A stretch of 64,000 nucleotides of DNA from Scatosoma sp045594025 (GTDB lineage: Bacteria; Bacillota; Clostridia; Christensenellales; Borkfalkiaceae): positions 1 through 64,000 of the forward strand of contig JAZNXS010000033.1 of NCBI GenBank assembly GCA_045594025.1. Direction: 5' to 3'. Shown here in pieces: positions 17,037-24,664 of the stretch. Position 1 is the stretch's first letter, and each line of letters starts with the position of its first letter. A model generated the notes under the pieces. That model was not told the DNA's origin and made no database searches. It saw only the letters and a program-made list of their open reading frames with translations. A program made the translations under genes and the position numbers.

Positions 17037-18092
17037 TTACTTTTTCTCATACACAATCCTGGCTTCTTCCCAAACCTGTTTAAACTGCTCGTAATAATAA
17101 TTATAAGCCGAATCTTCAAATCTAATCAACGCCGCGCGATTTTCATTTTGCATCTGTTTCAATGCACAAATCGGTAAATATTCTACGAAAATATAGTCGT
17201 GTATGGGATTCTCGTGTTCAACAATTTGTATAGTACACGTAATATGTTGGTTCGTTACGCGATATTTCAGCAACCCGTCGTTATTCTCTTCCAAATCCAA
17301 ATAATCGAATAATGCTTTAGTCTTTTCTTCGCATTGTTTCAAGTACCCGACTTCAGGGCGAAAGCTGTTGACCTTCTTCTGTTCCATATCCTCAGCAGAT
17401 GAACTACTGTAATCAACGGAAACCAAACGAAATTCTACCCCCTCCTTCCGCTTTTGCGCAATCAACGGAGCCAGTGGTCCCGTCATAAAACCAGCGCCTA
17501 TGGATAAAAGCGAAACACGCTTCACTCCGTTCCATCGGCTATGTATGTCTATTTTATAAATATCCCCCGCCTTTTGCAGAATTGAATGGCTGTTTGACAA
17601 GCGTGCATTTTCCTTTTGTTCCAAGAGCATAAGAAAATGCTTTTGATGCGTATCGTCGGCAAAGCGCAAAACAAGGTTTTTAATCGTCCCTTCCACGTCC
17701 TCCAAACGTACGTATTGAGAATAATTATACTCGTCTATTTTTCTTTCTTTTAAATCAGGCGGAATTTGTTCATTCTCCCAACGGAAATCCTCGCTTAACG
17801 GCAACATCAAAATCTTTTTATTTAGCTCTAAGGCATACCGGATCTCCGCCAAGTAGACGTCATTTTCCTTTTCGAGCATGCAACCCTGTTGCAATAAAAT
17901 CAAAACATAATCCGAACGTTCGATTTCTTCTTGAATTTTGCTTTTGAAATTAGAATTAAAGCAACGTAAATTATTCGTATCAAAAAACACCTGTATCCCT
18001 AATTCCGTCAGCTTTTCCGCCAAAATAAACCCAAAAGCATTACCACCGTAAGCGCGTCGATAACTTATAAATATTTTTATACGCTCCTGCAT
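17037..18092 (-). CDS. TIR-domain protein with uncharacterised C-terminal domain
   Basis: A 351-residue soluble protein. Residues 1-140 form a bacterial TIR domain: KIFISYRRAYGG (box 1), GIQVFFDTNNL, IERSDYVLILLQQGC, and AEIRYALELNKKILMLPL, which places the candidate NADase glutamate at E83. Residues about 165-350 begin with a Rossmann-like segment (VKRVSLLSIGAGF, then KEGVEFRLVSVD) and end with IHDYIFVEYLP and a Tyr-rich helix. The order resembles phospholipase-D-like or DUF5919-like sensor domains, without their catalytic motifs. TIR proteins of this type often act in antiphage defence by degrading NAD, but no partner system is nearby, so the role is open. Start ATG has GAAGGAGG upstream. 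Confidence 0.85.
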   Translation of the reverse strand: MQERIKIFISYRRAYGGNAFGFILAEKLTELGIQVFFDTNNLRCFNSNFKSKIQEEIERSDYVLILLQQGCMLEKENDVYLAEIRYALELNKKILMLPLSEDFRWENEQIPPDLKERKIDEYNYSQYVRLEDVEGTIKNLVLRFADDTHQKHFLMLLEQKENARLSNSHSILQKAGDIYKIDIHSRWNGVKRVSLLSIGAGFMTGPLAPLIAQKRKEGVEFRLVSVDYSSSSAEDMEQKKVNSFRPEVGYLKQCEEKTKALFDYLDLEENNDGLLKYRVTNQHITCTIQIVEHENPIHDYIFVEYLPICALKQMQNENRAALIRFEDSAYNYYYEQFKQVWEEARIVYEKK

Positions 18093-18200
18093 CTTTTCCT
18101 CCTTCGTATCGCCAATGGCTTACATTACCCTTCTATATTGATTTTGTCTTTTATGCTCATAGCAAAGCTCGCTGTGAGGTATGGTTTTGCTTTTCTATTT

Positions 18201-18229
18201 ATTATATCATAGACAAAAGTAATTTGCAA
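18201..18229 (-). promoter_or_regulatory. Promoter of the TIR/HIT/acetyltransferase/DUF3737 operon
   Basis: TTGCAA (18224-18229), 17 bases, then TATAAT (18201-18206) on the minus strand. The leader is about 100 bases and holds no recognised riboswitch. Confidence 0.65.
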
Positions 18230-18268
18230 GAGTTTTCACAATTTAGCGAGGTTACCGTCGAAGAAATA

Positions 18269-18304
18269 AAAATACGGCGTACCTACAAAGGTAAACCGTA
18301 TTTT
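18269..18304 (-). terminator. Terminator of the small membrane-protein gene
   Basis: AAAATACGG / CCGTATTTT arms with an inner TACC / GGTA stem, followed by TATTTCTT on the minus strand, about 100 bases after the stop at 18403. Confidence 0.65.
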
Positions 18305-18402
18305 GGTTGAACAAGTTTGTACTTACATTGAACTCATTTCCGTTTAAGCGCCCCATCTTTTAATGCGCTCAACAGTTTTTAACATTTTTAATTGAGTTCT
18401 TG

Positions 18403-18633
18403 TTAGTCTTTGAAATAGCCGATATTGCTACCTGAAGTTGCATTAAAAGTAAAATTACAAATGGAAGCAACTAAGGGATAAATGCCACAAGTAAGAATAG
18501 AGAAGAAGAAATAAGCGCAAGTTCTCGATTTCCAACCGGCAGGTTTCAAAGTAGTATGATTTATAATGAAACTACCAATAAAGCCCAAGAAAAAAGTCAA
18601 CAAAAAGCGTACTAAATTGTTATTGTCTTGCAT
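18403..18633 (-). CDS. Small membrane protein, TM2-like
   Basis: A 76-residue protein with two hydrophobic segments (VRFLLTFFLGFIGSFII and TCAYFFFSILTCGIYPLVA) separated by a short polar turn (NHTTLKPAGWKSR), a TM2-like helical hairpin. The start ATG has a strong GGAGGTT six bases upstream. A TTGACA-N17-TATAAT promoter lies about 30 bases further up, with an operator of the divergent XRE regulator inside its spacer. The protein is therefore probably repressed by that regulator. Function is unknown; small membrane proteins under such control can be toxins, stress proteins or immunity factors. Confidence 0.75.
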   Translation of the reverse strand: MQDNNNLVRFLLTFFLGFIGSFIINHTTLKPAGWKSRTCAYFFFSILTCGIYPLVASICNFTFNATSGSNIGYFKD

Positions 18634-18665
18634 AAAGCAACCTCCAAAAATGATTTTGTGACAAT

Positions 18666-18694
18666 ATTATACAAGAAGTTTTCTTCTTTGTCAA
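18666..18694 (-). promoter_or_regulatory. Consensus promoter of the small membrane-protein gene
   Basis: TTGACA (18689-18694), exactly 17 bases, TATAAT (18666-18671): a full-consensus sigma-A promoter whose spacer is almost filled by the palindrome at 18673-18688. Confidence 0.85.
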
Positions 18695-18716
18695 GTATTT
18701 CGAGAAGATTTCTTCT
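18673..18716. promoter_or_regulatory. Two matched operators AGAAG-N4-CTTCT
   Basis: AGAAG-TTTT-CTTCT (18674-18687) and AGAAG-ATTT-CTTCT (18703-18716) have centres 29 bases apart, close to three helical turns. The first fills the spacer of the leftward promoter. The second ends on the first base of the -10 box (TATAAT, 18716-18721) of the rightward XRE gene. This is the layout expected for an autoregulated repressor controlling both genes. Confidence 0.7.
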
Positions 18717-18727
18717 ATAATGATAGT

Positions 18728-18928
18728 ATGAAAATCGGGGATAAAATTAAAGAATTTAGAATTGAAAAAGGCTATTCGCAAATGCAGCTTGCTAAAATCA
18801 TAGGCGTTAGCCAAAAAGCTATCGATTACTGGGAACGTAACGTCAATGAGCCAAAAGCAAGCTATATTATTGCAATGGTAAAAGCTTTTCAACTGAGCTA
18901 TGATGAATTTTTCGCAGATATAACGTAA
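18728..18928 (+). CDS. XRE-family (Cro/CI-type) repressor
   Basis: A 66-residue helix-turn-helix protein consisting of little but the DNA-binding domain: IKEFRIEKGYSQMQLAKIIG, VSQKAIDYWERN, then EPKASYIIAMVKAFQLSYDEFF. It is divergent from the small membrane-protein gene, and the 94-base gap holds two copies of AGAAG-N4-CTTCT, probably its operators. The -10 box TATAAT (18716-18721) ends only six bases before the ATG, and no ribosome-binding site is visible, so the mRNA is predicted to be leaderless. A hairpin terminator follows directly. Confidence 0.9.
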   Translation: MKIGDKIKEFRIEKGYSQMQLAKIIGVSQKAIDYWERNVNEPKASYIIAMVKAFQLSYDEFFADIT

Positions 18929-18957
18929 AACACGGTTGCACAGGGCAACCGTGTTTT
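18927..18957. terminator. Terminator of the XRE gene (repeated element, copy 1)
   Basis: AAAACACGGTTGC / GCAACCGTGTTTT stem then TTTGTATTAT. A near copy occurs at 21936-21968. Confidence 0.85.
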
Positions 18958-19027
18958 TGTATTATCGCTATATTTGCATTCTAATTGTAGCTATTTCTCA
19001 TTAAGCGTTTTCTATACACGCTGACTA

Positions 19028-20509
19028 TTAAAGTCCAATAAACACCGCCAGCATTAAAAATCCGAGAGATATAGCAAACAAAACAAGCTGGAAGAGTATC
19101 GTTTTCTTAAACCACTCCGCAAAGCTTACGTTTGCAAGACCTAAACCTACAAGCAGCGTGCCGCAAGTCGGATATAAAACGTTCGTATACCCATCAGCAA
19201 ACAAATACGTCAAAATGATAACCGTCTTACTAATCCCTTCTATCGGCGCAAGCGTAAGCATCGGTATGATCAAAACGGCTTTTGCGGACGCGCTTGGAAT
19301 GAAAAATTCAATGATGAGCACGAATACGTATAAAAGAATAACCGCAAGATAAGGAGAAATATTCGTTACGGAATTATAGAAATAATAGAAAATCGTATGT
19401 AATATATTCCCTTGTTGCGCGATATATGTAATTCCAAAAGCAATCATAATGATTACGATGGAAGGAAGAACGTCTTTTACACCCACTACAAAACTTTTAC
19501 CAAGACGTTTATAGGAACCCAATAAAATCCTACCAATAATCACCGTACCTACGATAAACGCAACCGCCATAAATACCATCGCCAGCGACCTGAGCGCCGC
19601 TATCGAAGTCGTTATAATAACCGACAAAAGCGCAACGGAAAACAACGTAATAATCATTTTAGACTTATAAACGTCTTCGACGTGTTGCTCCTTGGAAACG
19701 GTTACAAACCCTTGGGCATCAAACTTTTCCGTTGCTTGCTTTTCGTCCCGTTTCGCCAAATAGGTTAAAAACAAGGAAGTAATCACGTACATCACACAGA
19801 AAATGATCGCTCTATACCACAAACCGTCGGTAACGCTCACCCCCGCCGCGATGGATGCCGTCCCGATTGTCAACGGATTTGTAATCGCGGTTGTAAAGCC
19901 AACCCCCGAAGCGATCAAAACAAAGGAAATCGCCGTAAAACGCGACCAATTCAGCGCCGTGCAAAGCATAGCAAAGACGGGATATAAAATAAGCAATTGC
20001 TCCTGAAGACCAAACACTGAGGATAAAATCATAATCACAGCAGTAACCGCCCAAATAACAGCAAATCGCTTTGTGCGAAGTTTCATCATAATGACTCTTA
20101 CCAACGAAACCAAGCCGCCGCTTTCCTCCAATACCTTGAACGTACCGCCAAGCACCAGCAAAAGAGCAATGATCATTAACATATTTGCGCTATTACTGCC
20201 AAAAAGCAAAGCTTCGATCGGAGACGTCAGCCAGCGGAATACCGGCAAACGAGAAACGTTTTCCTCGCTGGTGAGTTGACGGAAAGAATCAATCACGATT
20301 TGCTTATCAAGAGAGGCGTCAGTAGTATACTCATAAAATGGTTGGCCCATTTTGGATATATCGGTCGTATAAATCGTGTACCGTCCTGCAGGTATTATAT
20401 AAGTAAGGATACCAACAACGAACAAAACCGCCACTAATATTGCCACAACCGCAATAAAGCTTTTCAGCCCGAATTTCACTTTTGCGTCTAATTCTGTTGA
20501 TTTACTCAT
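19028..20509 (-). CDS. YfcC family transporter
   Basis: A 493-residue membrane protein of the YfcC/DcuC-like group of the ion transporter superfamily, exchangers or importers of C4-dicarboxylates, amino acids or similar anions. It has about 12 hydrophobic segments, an N-terminal cytoplasmic part (KVKFGLKSF), the conserved ILTYIIPAGRY after helix 1, and the SVFGLQEQ and FIPSASAKAV re-entrant regions. I place the start at ATG 20509, which overlaps the stop of the upstream acyltransferase gene as ATGAGTAA and has AAAGGAG upstream. The substrate cannot be told from the sequence. Confidence 0.88.
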   Translation of the reverse strand: MSKSTELDAKVKFGLKSFIAVVAILVAVLFVVGILTYIIPAGRYTIYTTDISKMGQPFYEYTTDASLDKQIVIDSFRQLTSEENVSRLPVFRWLTSPIEALLFGSNSANMLMIIALLLVLGGTFKVLEESGGLVSLVRVIMMKLRTKRFAVIWAVTAVIMILSSVFGLQEQLLILYPVFAMLCTALNWSRFTAISFVLIASGVGFTTAITNPLTIGTASIAAGVSVTDGLWYRAIIFCVMYVITSLFLTYLAKRDEKQATEKFDAQGFVTVSKEQHVEDVYKSKMIITLFSVALLSVIITTSIAALRSLAMVFMAVAFIVGTVIIGRILLGSYKRLGKSFVVGVKDVLPSIVIIMIAFGITYIAQQGNILHTIFYYFYNSVTNISPYLAVILLYVFVLIIEFFIPSASAKAVLIIPMLTLAPIEGISKTVIILTYLFADGYTNVLYPTCGTLLVGLGLANVSFAEWFKKTILFQLVLFAISLGFLMLAVFIGL

Positions 20510-21806
20510 CCCTATCTTCTCCTTTGTTATAATCATAAACATCCGCGCAAGCAAGCTTCCACTTTTCATCGTAAAAATTATGTATTTCTTCCGACGCCAA
20601 CGTCCACTTAATCAGGCACTGCTCCTTATCGTCGGGAATGATCATAAAATAGTCGTTGTTGTGGTAAAATTCCAAAAATCCCTTTGTGGAAAAAGTGAGC
20701 GAATAGACGAATTTTGCATCAAATTCAAAATCCACACTTTGCCCGTCAAGCATTCCTTTAAAGACAAGTCCACGCTTCGTCAGCCTTGCCTGTCCAACGG
20801 ATAAAAGCATTCTGTCCTTGGGCGATTTTCTTAATTTATCGAGTTTTAAGGTGCATAAACTTCCGCGTAACGTCATTTCAAAATGTTCGTCTTGCACTTG
20901 TTCCGCCACGCATTTGCGCTGCCATTTATACCATTCGTCTATATCGGCAGGACATCCGCCCCCCTTGACGTCAACCAAATCGTAATATTCGTTTATCCTT
21001 ACGCGAAAACCGCAATGTTTACACAGCACGGTATCGTCTTCAACACGCAAGGTATACTCCTCTTTACAATCAGGACATTTATAGAGTATTTTATCAATCC
21101 CGAATGCATTCGGTTTTTTACCTATGTACTGATTTCGCGCGACTTTGTTAAAGGCAAAATCGTTATAGCTAATTTTTTGTAAAATCAAATCGTAAATTTG
21201 CTTCTCGCTGAGCGCATCCAGCATTTCAGGAGTAAAAAGCAAGCTGTAACGAATACTTATCGGCCCTTTTTTGCGATCCAACGAGTAACGGTTTGTGGCC
21301 AAATATGCGCCTTGGGAAGTAGAAACTACGACGTTTGCCTTACTGCGTTTGATAAACTGCGCCGTTGCAGGATTTATGGGATGCGTGCTTCCACTCGTGG
21401 ATTGAATCCCTTCAGGGAAAAGCCCAATTGCGCCATTGCGTTTTAGAACCTTGAACATTTGCTTTACACAAACAATGTCGGGTTGGTATAAGTATTTGGA
21501 GATTATACCAAGGGATAAGAATATACGGTAAAGTCCCTTTTTAATGATATTTTGATATCCGACTACCATGTTGACGTCTTTACGCTTAAAGCCGTACATC
21601 ATATAAATGAATTCCAGCCTTGACGAATGCGAGGACAGCAAAATCGTTGGCTGACCTTTGAGGGATTTCGGATCATAGTCATAACTGAATTTCACCTTAT
21701 ACAGTCTATTAAGAATACCCAACATCCACATTAGGATGGTCATAAGAAACGAATTTGGCTTTTTGATTTTTCTGTTTATCAGTTTTGTTTTTAAGTCCTT
21801 TTTCAT
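20502..21806 (-). CDS. PlsC-like acyltransferase with C-terminal zinc ribbon
   Basis: A 434-residue protein. The first 230 residues are a 1-acylglycerol-phosphate acyltransferase-like domain with a hydrophobic N-terminal helix, the HX4E form of the acyltransferase box (HSSRLE, 60-65; most family members have HX4D) and FPEGIQS (130-136). It is followed by a zinc ribbon (CPDCKEEY ... CKHCG, about 245-270) and a domain of about 150 residues that I do not recognise. It may acylate a phospholipid precursor or another membrane-associated acceptor. It overlaps the transporter gene downstream by eight bases, so the two are coupled. The zinc ribbon is not part of ordinary PlsC. Confidence 0.8.
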   Translation of the reverse strand: MKKDLKTKLINRKIKKPNSFLMTILMWMLGILNRLYKVKFSYDYDPKSLKGQPTILLSSHSSRLEFIYMMYGFKRKDVNMVVGYQNIIKKGLYRIFLSLGIISKYLYQPDIVCVKQMFKVLKRNGAIGLFPEGIQSTSGSTHPINPATAQFIKRSKANVVVSTSQGAYLATNRYSLDRKKGPISIRYSLLFTPEMLDALSEKQIYDLILQKISYNDFAFNKVARNQYIGKKPNAFGIDKILYKCPDCKEEYTLRVEDDTVLCKHCGFRVRINEYYDLVDVKGGGCPADIDEWYKWQRKCVAEQVQDEHFEMTLRGSLCTLKLDKLRKSPKDRMLLSVGQARLTKRGLVFKGMLDGQSVDFEFDAKFVYSLTFSTKGFLEFYHNNDYFMIIPDDKEQCLIKWTLASEEIHNFYDEKWKLACADVYDYNKGEDRDE

Positions 21807-21843
21807 TATGCAAACATTCCTTCATAAACATTATTTATACTGC

Positions 21844-21884
21844 ATTATATCATATATTATAGCACAAATCAAAAAGTCTTGCAA
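21844..21884 (-). promoter_or_regulatory. Two overlapping promoters for the acyltransferase operon
   Basis: On the minus strand TTGCAA-N17-TATAAT (21879-21884 and 21856-21861) overlaps TTGATT-N17-TATAAT (21867-21872 and 21844-21849). Confidence 0.55.
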
Positions 21885-21935
21885 TCTTTCGTGTAATATT
21901 TTTTTTGGATTATATTTTAGGACGAACTGAAAATT

Positions 21936-21968
21936 AAAAACACGGTTGTGCACAGCAACCGTGTTTTT
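21936..21968. terminator. Bidirectional terminator (repeated element, copy 2)
   Basis: AAAAACACGGTTG / CAACCGTGTTTTT stem. It shares CAACCGTGTTTTTGTATTAT with the terminator after the XRE gene. Confidence 0.8.
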
Positions 21969-22006
21969 GTATTATTACGATATTTTTATGTGGAGTCCTA
22001 CAAAGC

Positions 22007-22036
22007 AATAAAAAACACAAGCCGCCGACGGCAGCT
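22007..22036 (-). terminator. Terminator of the large glycan locus
   Basis: On the minus strand AGCTGCC / GGCGGCT (one G-U pair) with loop GTC is followed by TGTGTTTTTTATT. It lies 65 bases after the SGNH gene, the last of the locus. Confidence 0.75.
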
Positions 22037-22100
22037 ATTTATATAAATCTATCTTTTTTCGCTGTTTTTTATACCTATGAACTACCTTATTTCGTTTGCA

Positions 22101-22736
22101 TTAAAAACCTTTTTCTTTCAAATACGCAATAAGACAATCGGCAATGAGCTTATGTCCTTTAGCATTCGGGTGCAGACCGTCCAAAAATAATGCATCGTAT
22201 TTCGGCGCGGTAGGCACGTAAAACCGATCAGAGAGGTCTATATACTCTAAGCCATAATGCGTTAACACTTTCTTTTCCGCTTCTATATAGGTAGACAACG
22301 GCGCTATCGGCGTATCCTTTCCTTCGCCGTATGGATCATCTTGATTGTATCGGGGAATGGGTAAGATGAAACAAACCTTATCTTTAGGGAATGTGGCTAC
22401 CATGTACGAGATGAGTTCGTGTAATGCGCCGTAAAAAGTATACGGATCCCGATCCTCAAAGCAGCCAAGCTTCGCATCGCCGTGTCCATAATCGTTTGTC
22501 CCGCCGAACACAAAAGTAAACGTCGCGTCTTGGTCCATCTGTACCGCGCGGCGCATAAAAACTTCATCATCGGGATTATCTGTGCGTTTGACCTGTTTTG
22601 CGATTCGCGTACCGCCTATCCCATAATTACATTCCTCCGCGCCAAAATACTTTGCCACAAGATATGTATACATGTTTTCGGGGCTCTCTGCCCCTGCGCC
22701 TTGCGTAATGCTATCGCCTAAAAAATTGATTTTCAT
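22101..22736 (-). CDS. SGNH/GDSL-family hydrolase (probable carbohydrate esterase)
   Basis: A 211-residue SGNH hydrolase. Block I is FLGDSITQG with the nucleophile Ser9, the Gly block is YGIGGTRIA, block III is GGTNDYGHG with Asn81, and block V is DGLHP with Asp186 and His189. No signal peptide is present, so it should be cytoplasmic. Small SGNH enzymes in glycan loci commonly remove acetyl groups from sugars. It is the last gene of the large locus and lies next to a truncated relic of another SGNH gene. Start ATG has AGGA upstream. Confidence 0.9.
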   Translation of the reverse strand: MKINFLGDSITQGAGAESPENMYTYLVAKYFGAEECNYGIGGTRIAKQVKRTDNPDDEVFMRRAVQMDQDATFTFVFGGTNDYGHGDAKLGCFEDRDPYTFYGALHELISYMVATFPKDKVCFILPIPRYNQDDPYGEGKDTPIAPLSTYIEAEKKVLTHYGLEYIDLSDRFYVPTAPKYDALFLDGLHPNAKGHKLIADCLIAYLKEKGF

Positions 22737-22756
22737 AGATGTCCTATCTTTGTATA

Positions 22757-22940
22757 TTAAAGAAACTCTTGAAGAGCTTCCCCTATAAATTTCGCCATAC
22801 TGGCAACCCCTGTGTCCCCAGGATGTATATTGTCTGCTAAAGCGGTATCTTTCACAGATTGCATCATTTCTTTTCCAGAAATAAAGCGCACACGTTTATC
22901 GCCACATCTTTCAAAACCATAGTTCCCTCGAATGATTGTA
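22757..22940 (-). pseudogene. C-terminal relic of an SGNH-type hydrolase gene
   Basis: Between the GH2 gene and the intact SGNH gene the minus strand encodes about 60 residues with no start. It begins after an in-frame TAG and reads IRGNYGFERCGDKRVRF, then ADNIHPGDTGVASMAKFIG, and ends with TAA at 22757. DNIHP matches the catalytic Asp-x-x-His block of SGNH hydrolases, so this is the tail of a second esterase gene whose front has been lost. Confidence 0.7.
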
Positions 22941-22956
22941 TCTTTGCTTTGCTACG

Positions 22957-24633
22957 TTATTTATCCTGCCAACGTTTGCGCACGAAATGTGCGGACATCT
23001 TCGGCTGTCTTTCGCGCGTAAATACACCCTTTCTATTCCCTCTTGCTCTTCTTAAGCCTTCTTTCGTCTTAAAATCGGCAAAATTCCAAATATGTTCGCC
23101 AATGCATCCTTCACAGGAATCTATCGCCTTGAAATTTTCAATTAAATATTCTTCTTGGAATTCCTCAGAGAAAGTTTCACTGGGGACCATGTGTACGCCT
23201 TCTAAGGTATCCGCGCCAAATTCCGTTACGATAATCGGCTTTTTCGCTGCGTTATAATATGCGTGCAGTTCGTCCTGCAAGCGATCGCAGACTACGTCGA
23301 TTTGAGCATGCTCTGTGTACCAAGCATAATAACGGTTGATACAAACGACGTCGATCCAATCTGTTACCAAGGAGTTTTCCGTGAAATGCGTGAATTCTAC
23401 TAACGTAAGCGGTAAATCGCAAACCGTACGCGCATACGAAATAACGTCTTTGAAATATTCCCCGGCTGCCGGTTCGTGCGTCGCAGGTTCGTTTGCGACG
23501 CTCAGCATAATCACGCAAGGATGATTTTTATCACGTTCCATCAACTGCTTTATCAACGCCTTGTGCAAGACAGCCGTTTCTCCGTTGACTTTATCATCGC
23601 CGAAATTATAGTCATCCCACCAGTGCATACCTACGGCAGGTACTTCATCAATCACCAAAAAGCCGTACTCATCGGCAAGATCCATAATTTCTTCGCTGTA
23701 CGGATAATGACTGGTACGGAACGAATTCGCATGCATCCATTTCAACAGCTCAAAATTGCGCACGTTCACAGCCGCATTGTTGCCTTTCCCTAAAATGAAG
23801 AAGTCCTCATGCATACCGAAACCCTTGAAATAAACGGGTTTATCGTTCAAATAGAATCCTTTTTCGTCGACGTGCACTTTCCGAATCCCGAATCTTTCCT
23901 CGTATTTATCGCTTTCTGTTTCCACAACAAGTGTATACAAGTACGGAGACTCCGTCGACCAGGTATGCGGATCATTCACCTTGATCAAACCCGTCGTGCC
24001 CGTGGCTACAATATTGCCTTCCGCGTCTTTTACCTTGCAAACAATCTGTTCGCAATCGGTATCCACGTCAACGGATACCAAAGAATAATCCCCATCGACA
24101 ACCGTCTTGATGCGAATATCCTGAATATGCTTTTGAGGCAAGGAATAAATCAGTACGTCACGGTGAATGCCCGTAAAATTGTAAAAATCGTGATTATAGA
24201 TTTGTCTTCCGTTCTGTACCATGCCGGGAGGCAAAGTTTGGAAAGACAGCCGATTGTCAATCACCACAGACAAACGGTTTTCCTCTTGTAAATTTTCCAG
24301 CGGTAAATCGATCGGGAAAAACCCGTTAATGCCGCTACCGATATGTTTGCCGTTCAAGTACACTTCGCACTTATGGCTCGCGGCACCAATACGTACACGA
24401 TAGAGTCTATTTTCTCTTACGGGAATCGAAAACGTCGTTTCGTACAAAACCTTTCCCACGTGCTCTTTAACGACGCGTTCGGTAACGATATCGTTATAGC
24501 TTGCAGGCACTGCCATCGGAGAAGTCCCCGACGCTTTTTGCGTGGGAACGTAATCCTCATCCACAACTTTGAATTTCCAAAGTCCGTTTAAGTTGTATAT
24601 GTCTCTATATTTATTTGATTTCGGATAAAGCAT
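22957..24633 (-). CDS. uidA: GH2 beta-glucuronidase
   Basis: A 558-residue glycoside hydrolase of family 2 that should remove terminal beta-glucuronic acid. Domains: sugar-binding jelly roll (about 10-165, RDIYNLNGLWKFKV), Ig-like domain (165-258) and TIM barrel (258-558). The acid/base is E382 (ANEP) and the nucleophile E471 (VTEFGAD). The N-x-K pair that recognises the glucuronate carboxylate is N533/K535 in GNRKG, followed by VFTRERQPK, which sets true glucuronidases apart from galactosidases. There is no signal peptide. At 558 residues it is shorter than E. coli UidA (603). It belongs to the large minus-strand locus, downstream of the phosphohexomutase gene. Confidence 0.93.
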   Translation of the reverse strand: MLYPKSNKYRDIYNLNGLWKFKVVDEDYVPTQKASGTSPMAVPASYNDIVTERVVKEHVGKVLYETTFSIPVRENRLYRVRIGAASHKCEVYLNGKHIGSGINGFFPIDLPLENLQEENRLSVVIDNRLSFQTLPPGMVQNGRQIYNHDFYNFTGIHRDVLIYSLPQKHIQDIRIKTVVDGDYSLVSVDVDTDCEQIVCKVKDAEGNIVATGTTGLIKVNDPHTWSTESPYLYTLVVETESDKYEERFGIRKVHVDEKGFYLNDKPVYFKGFGMHEDFFILGKGNNAAVNVRNFELLKWMHANSFRTSHYPYSEEIMDLADEYGFLVIDEVPAVGMHWWDDYNFGDDKVNGETAVLHKALIKQLMERDKNHPCVIMLSVANEPATHEPAAGEYFKDVISYARTVCDLPLTLVEFTHFTENSLVTDWIDVVCINRYYAWYTEHAQIDVVCDRLQDELHAYYNAAKKPIIVTEFGADTLEGVHMVPSETFSEEFQEEYLIENFKAIDSCEGCIGEHIWNFADFKTKEGLRRARGNRKGVFTRERQPKMSAHFVRKRWQDK

Positions 24634-24664
24634 ACCTTTTCATTCCTTTATATAATGGTCGAGC

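Noticed and set aside
18092..18200. Leader of the TIR operon considered as a riboswitch; also an 11-codon frame in it
   Set aside because: No known riboswitch core is visible and the short frame lacks a ribosome-binding site.
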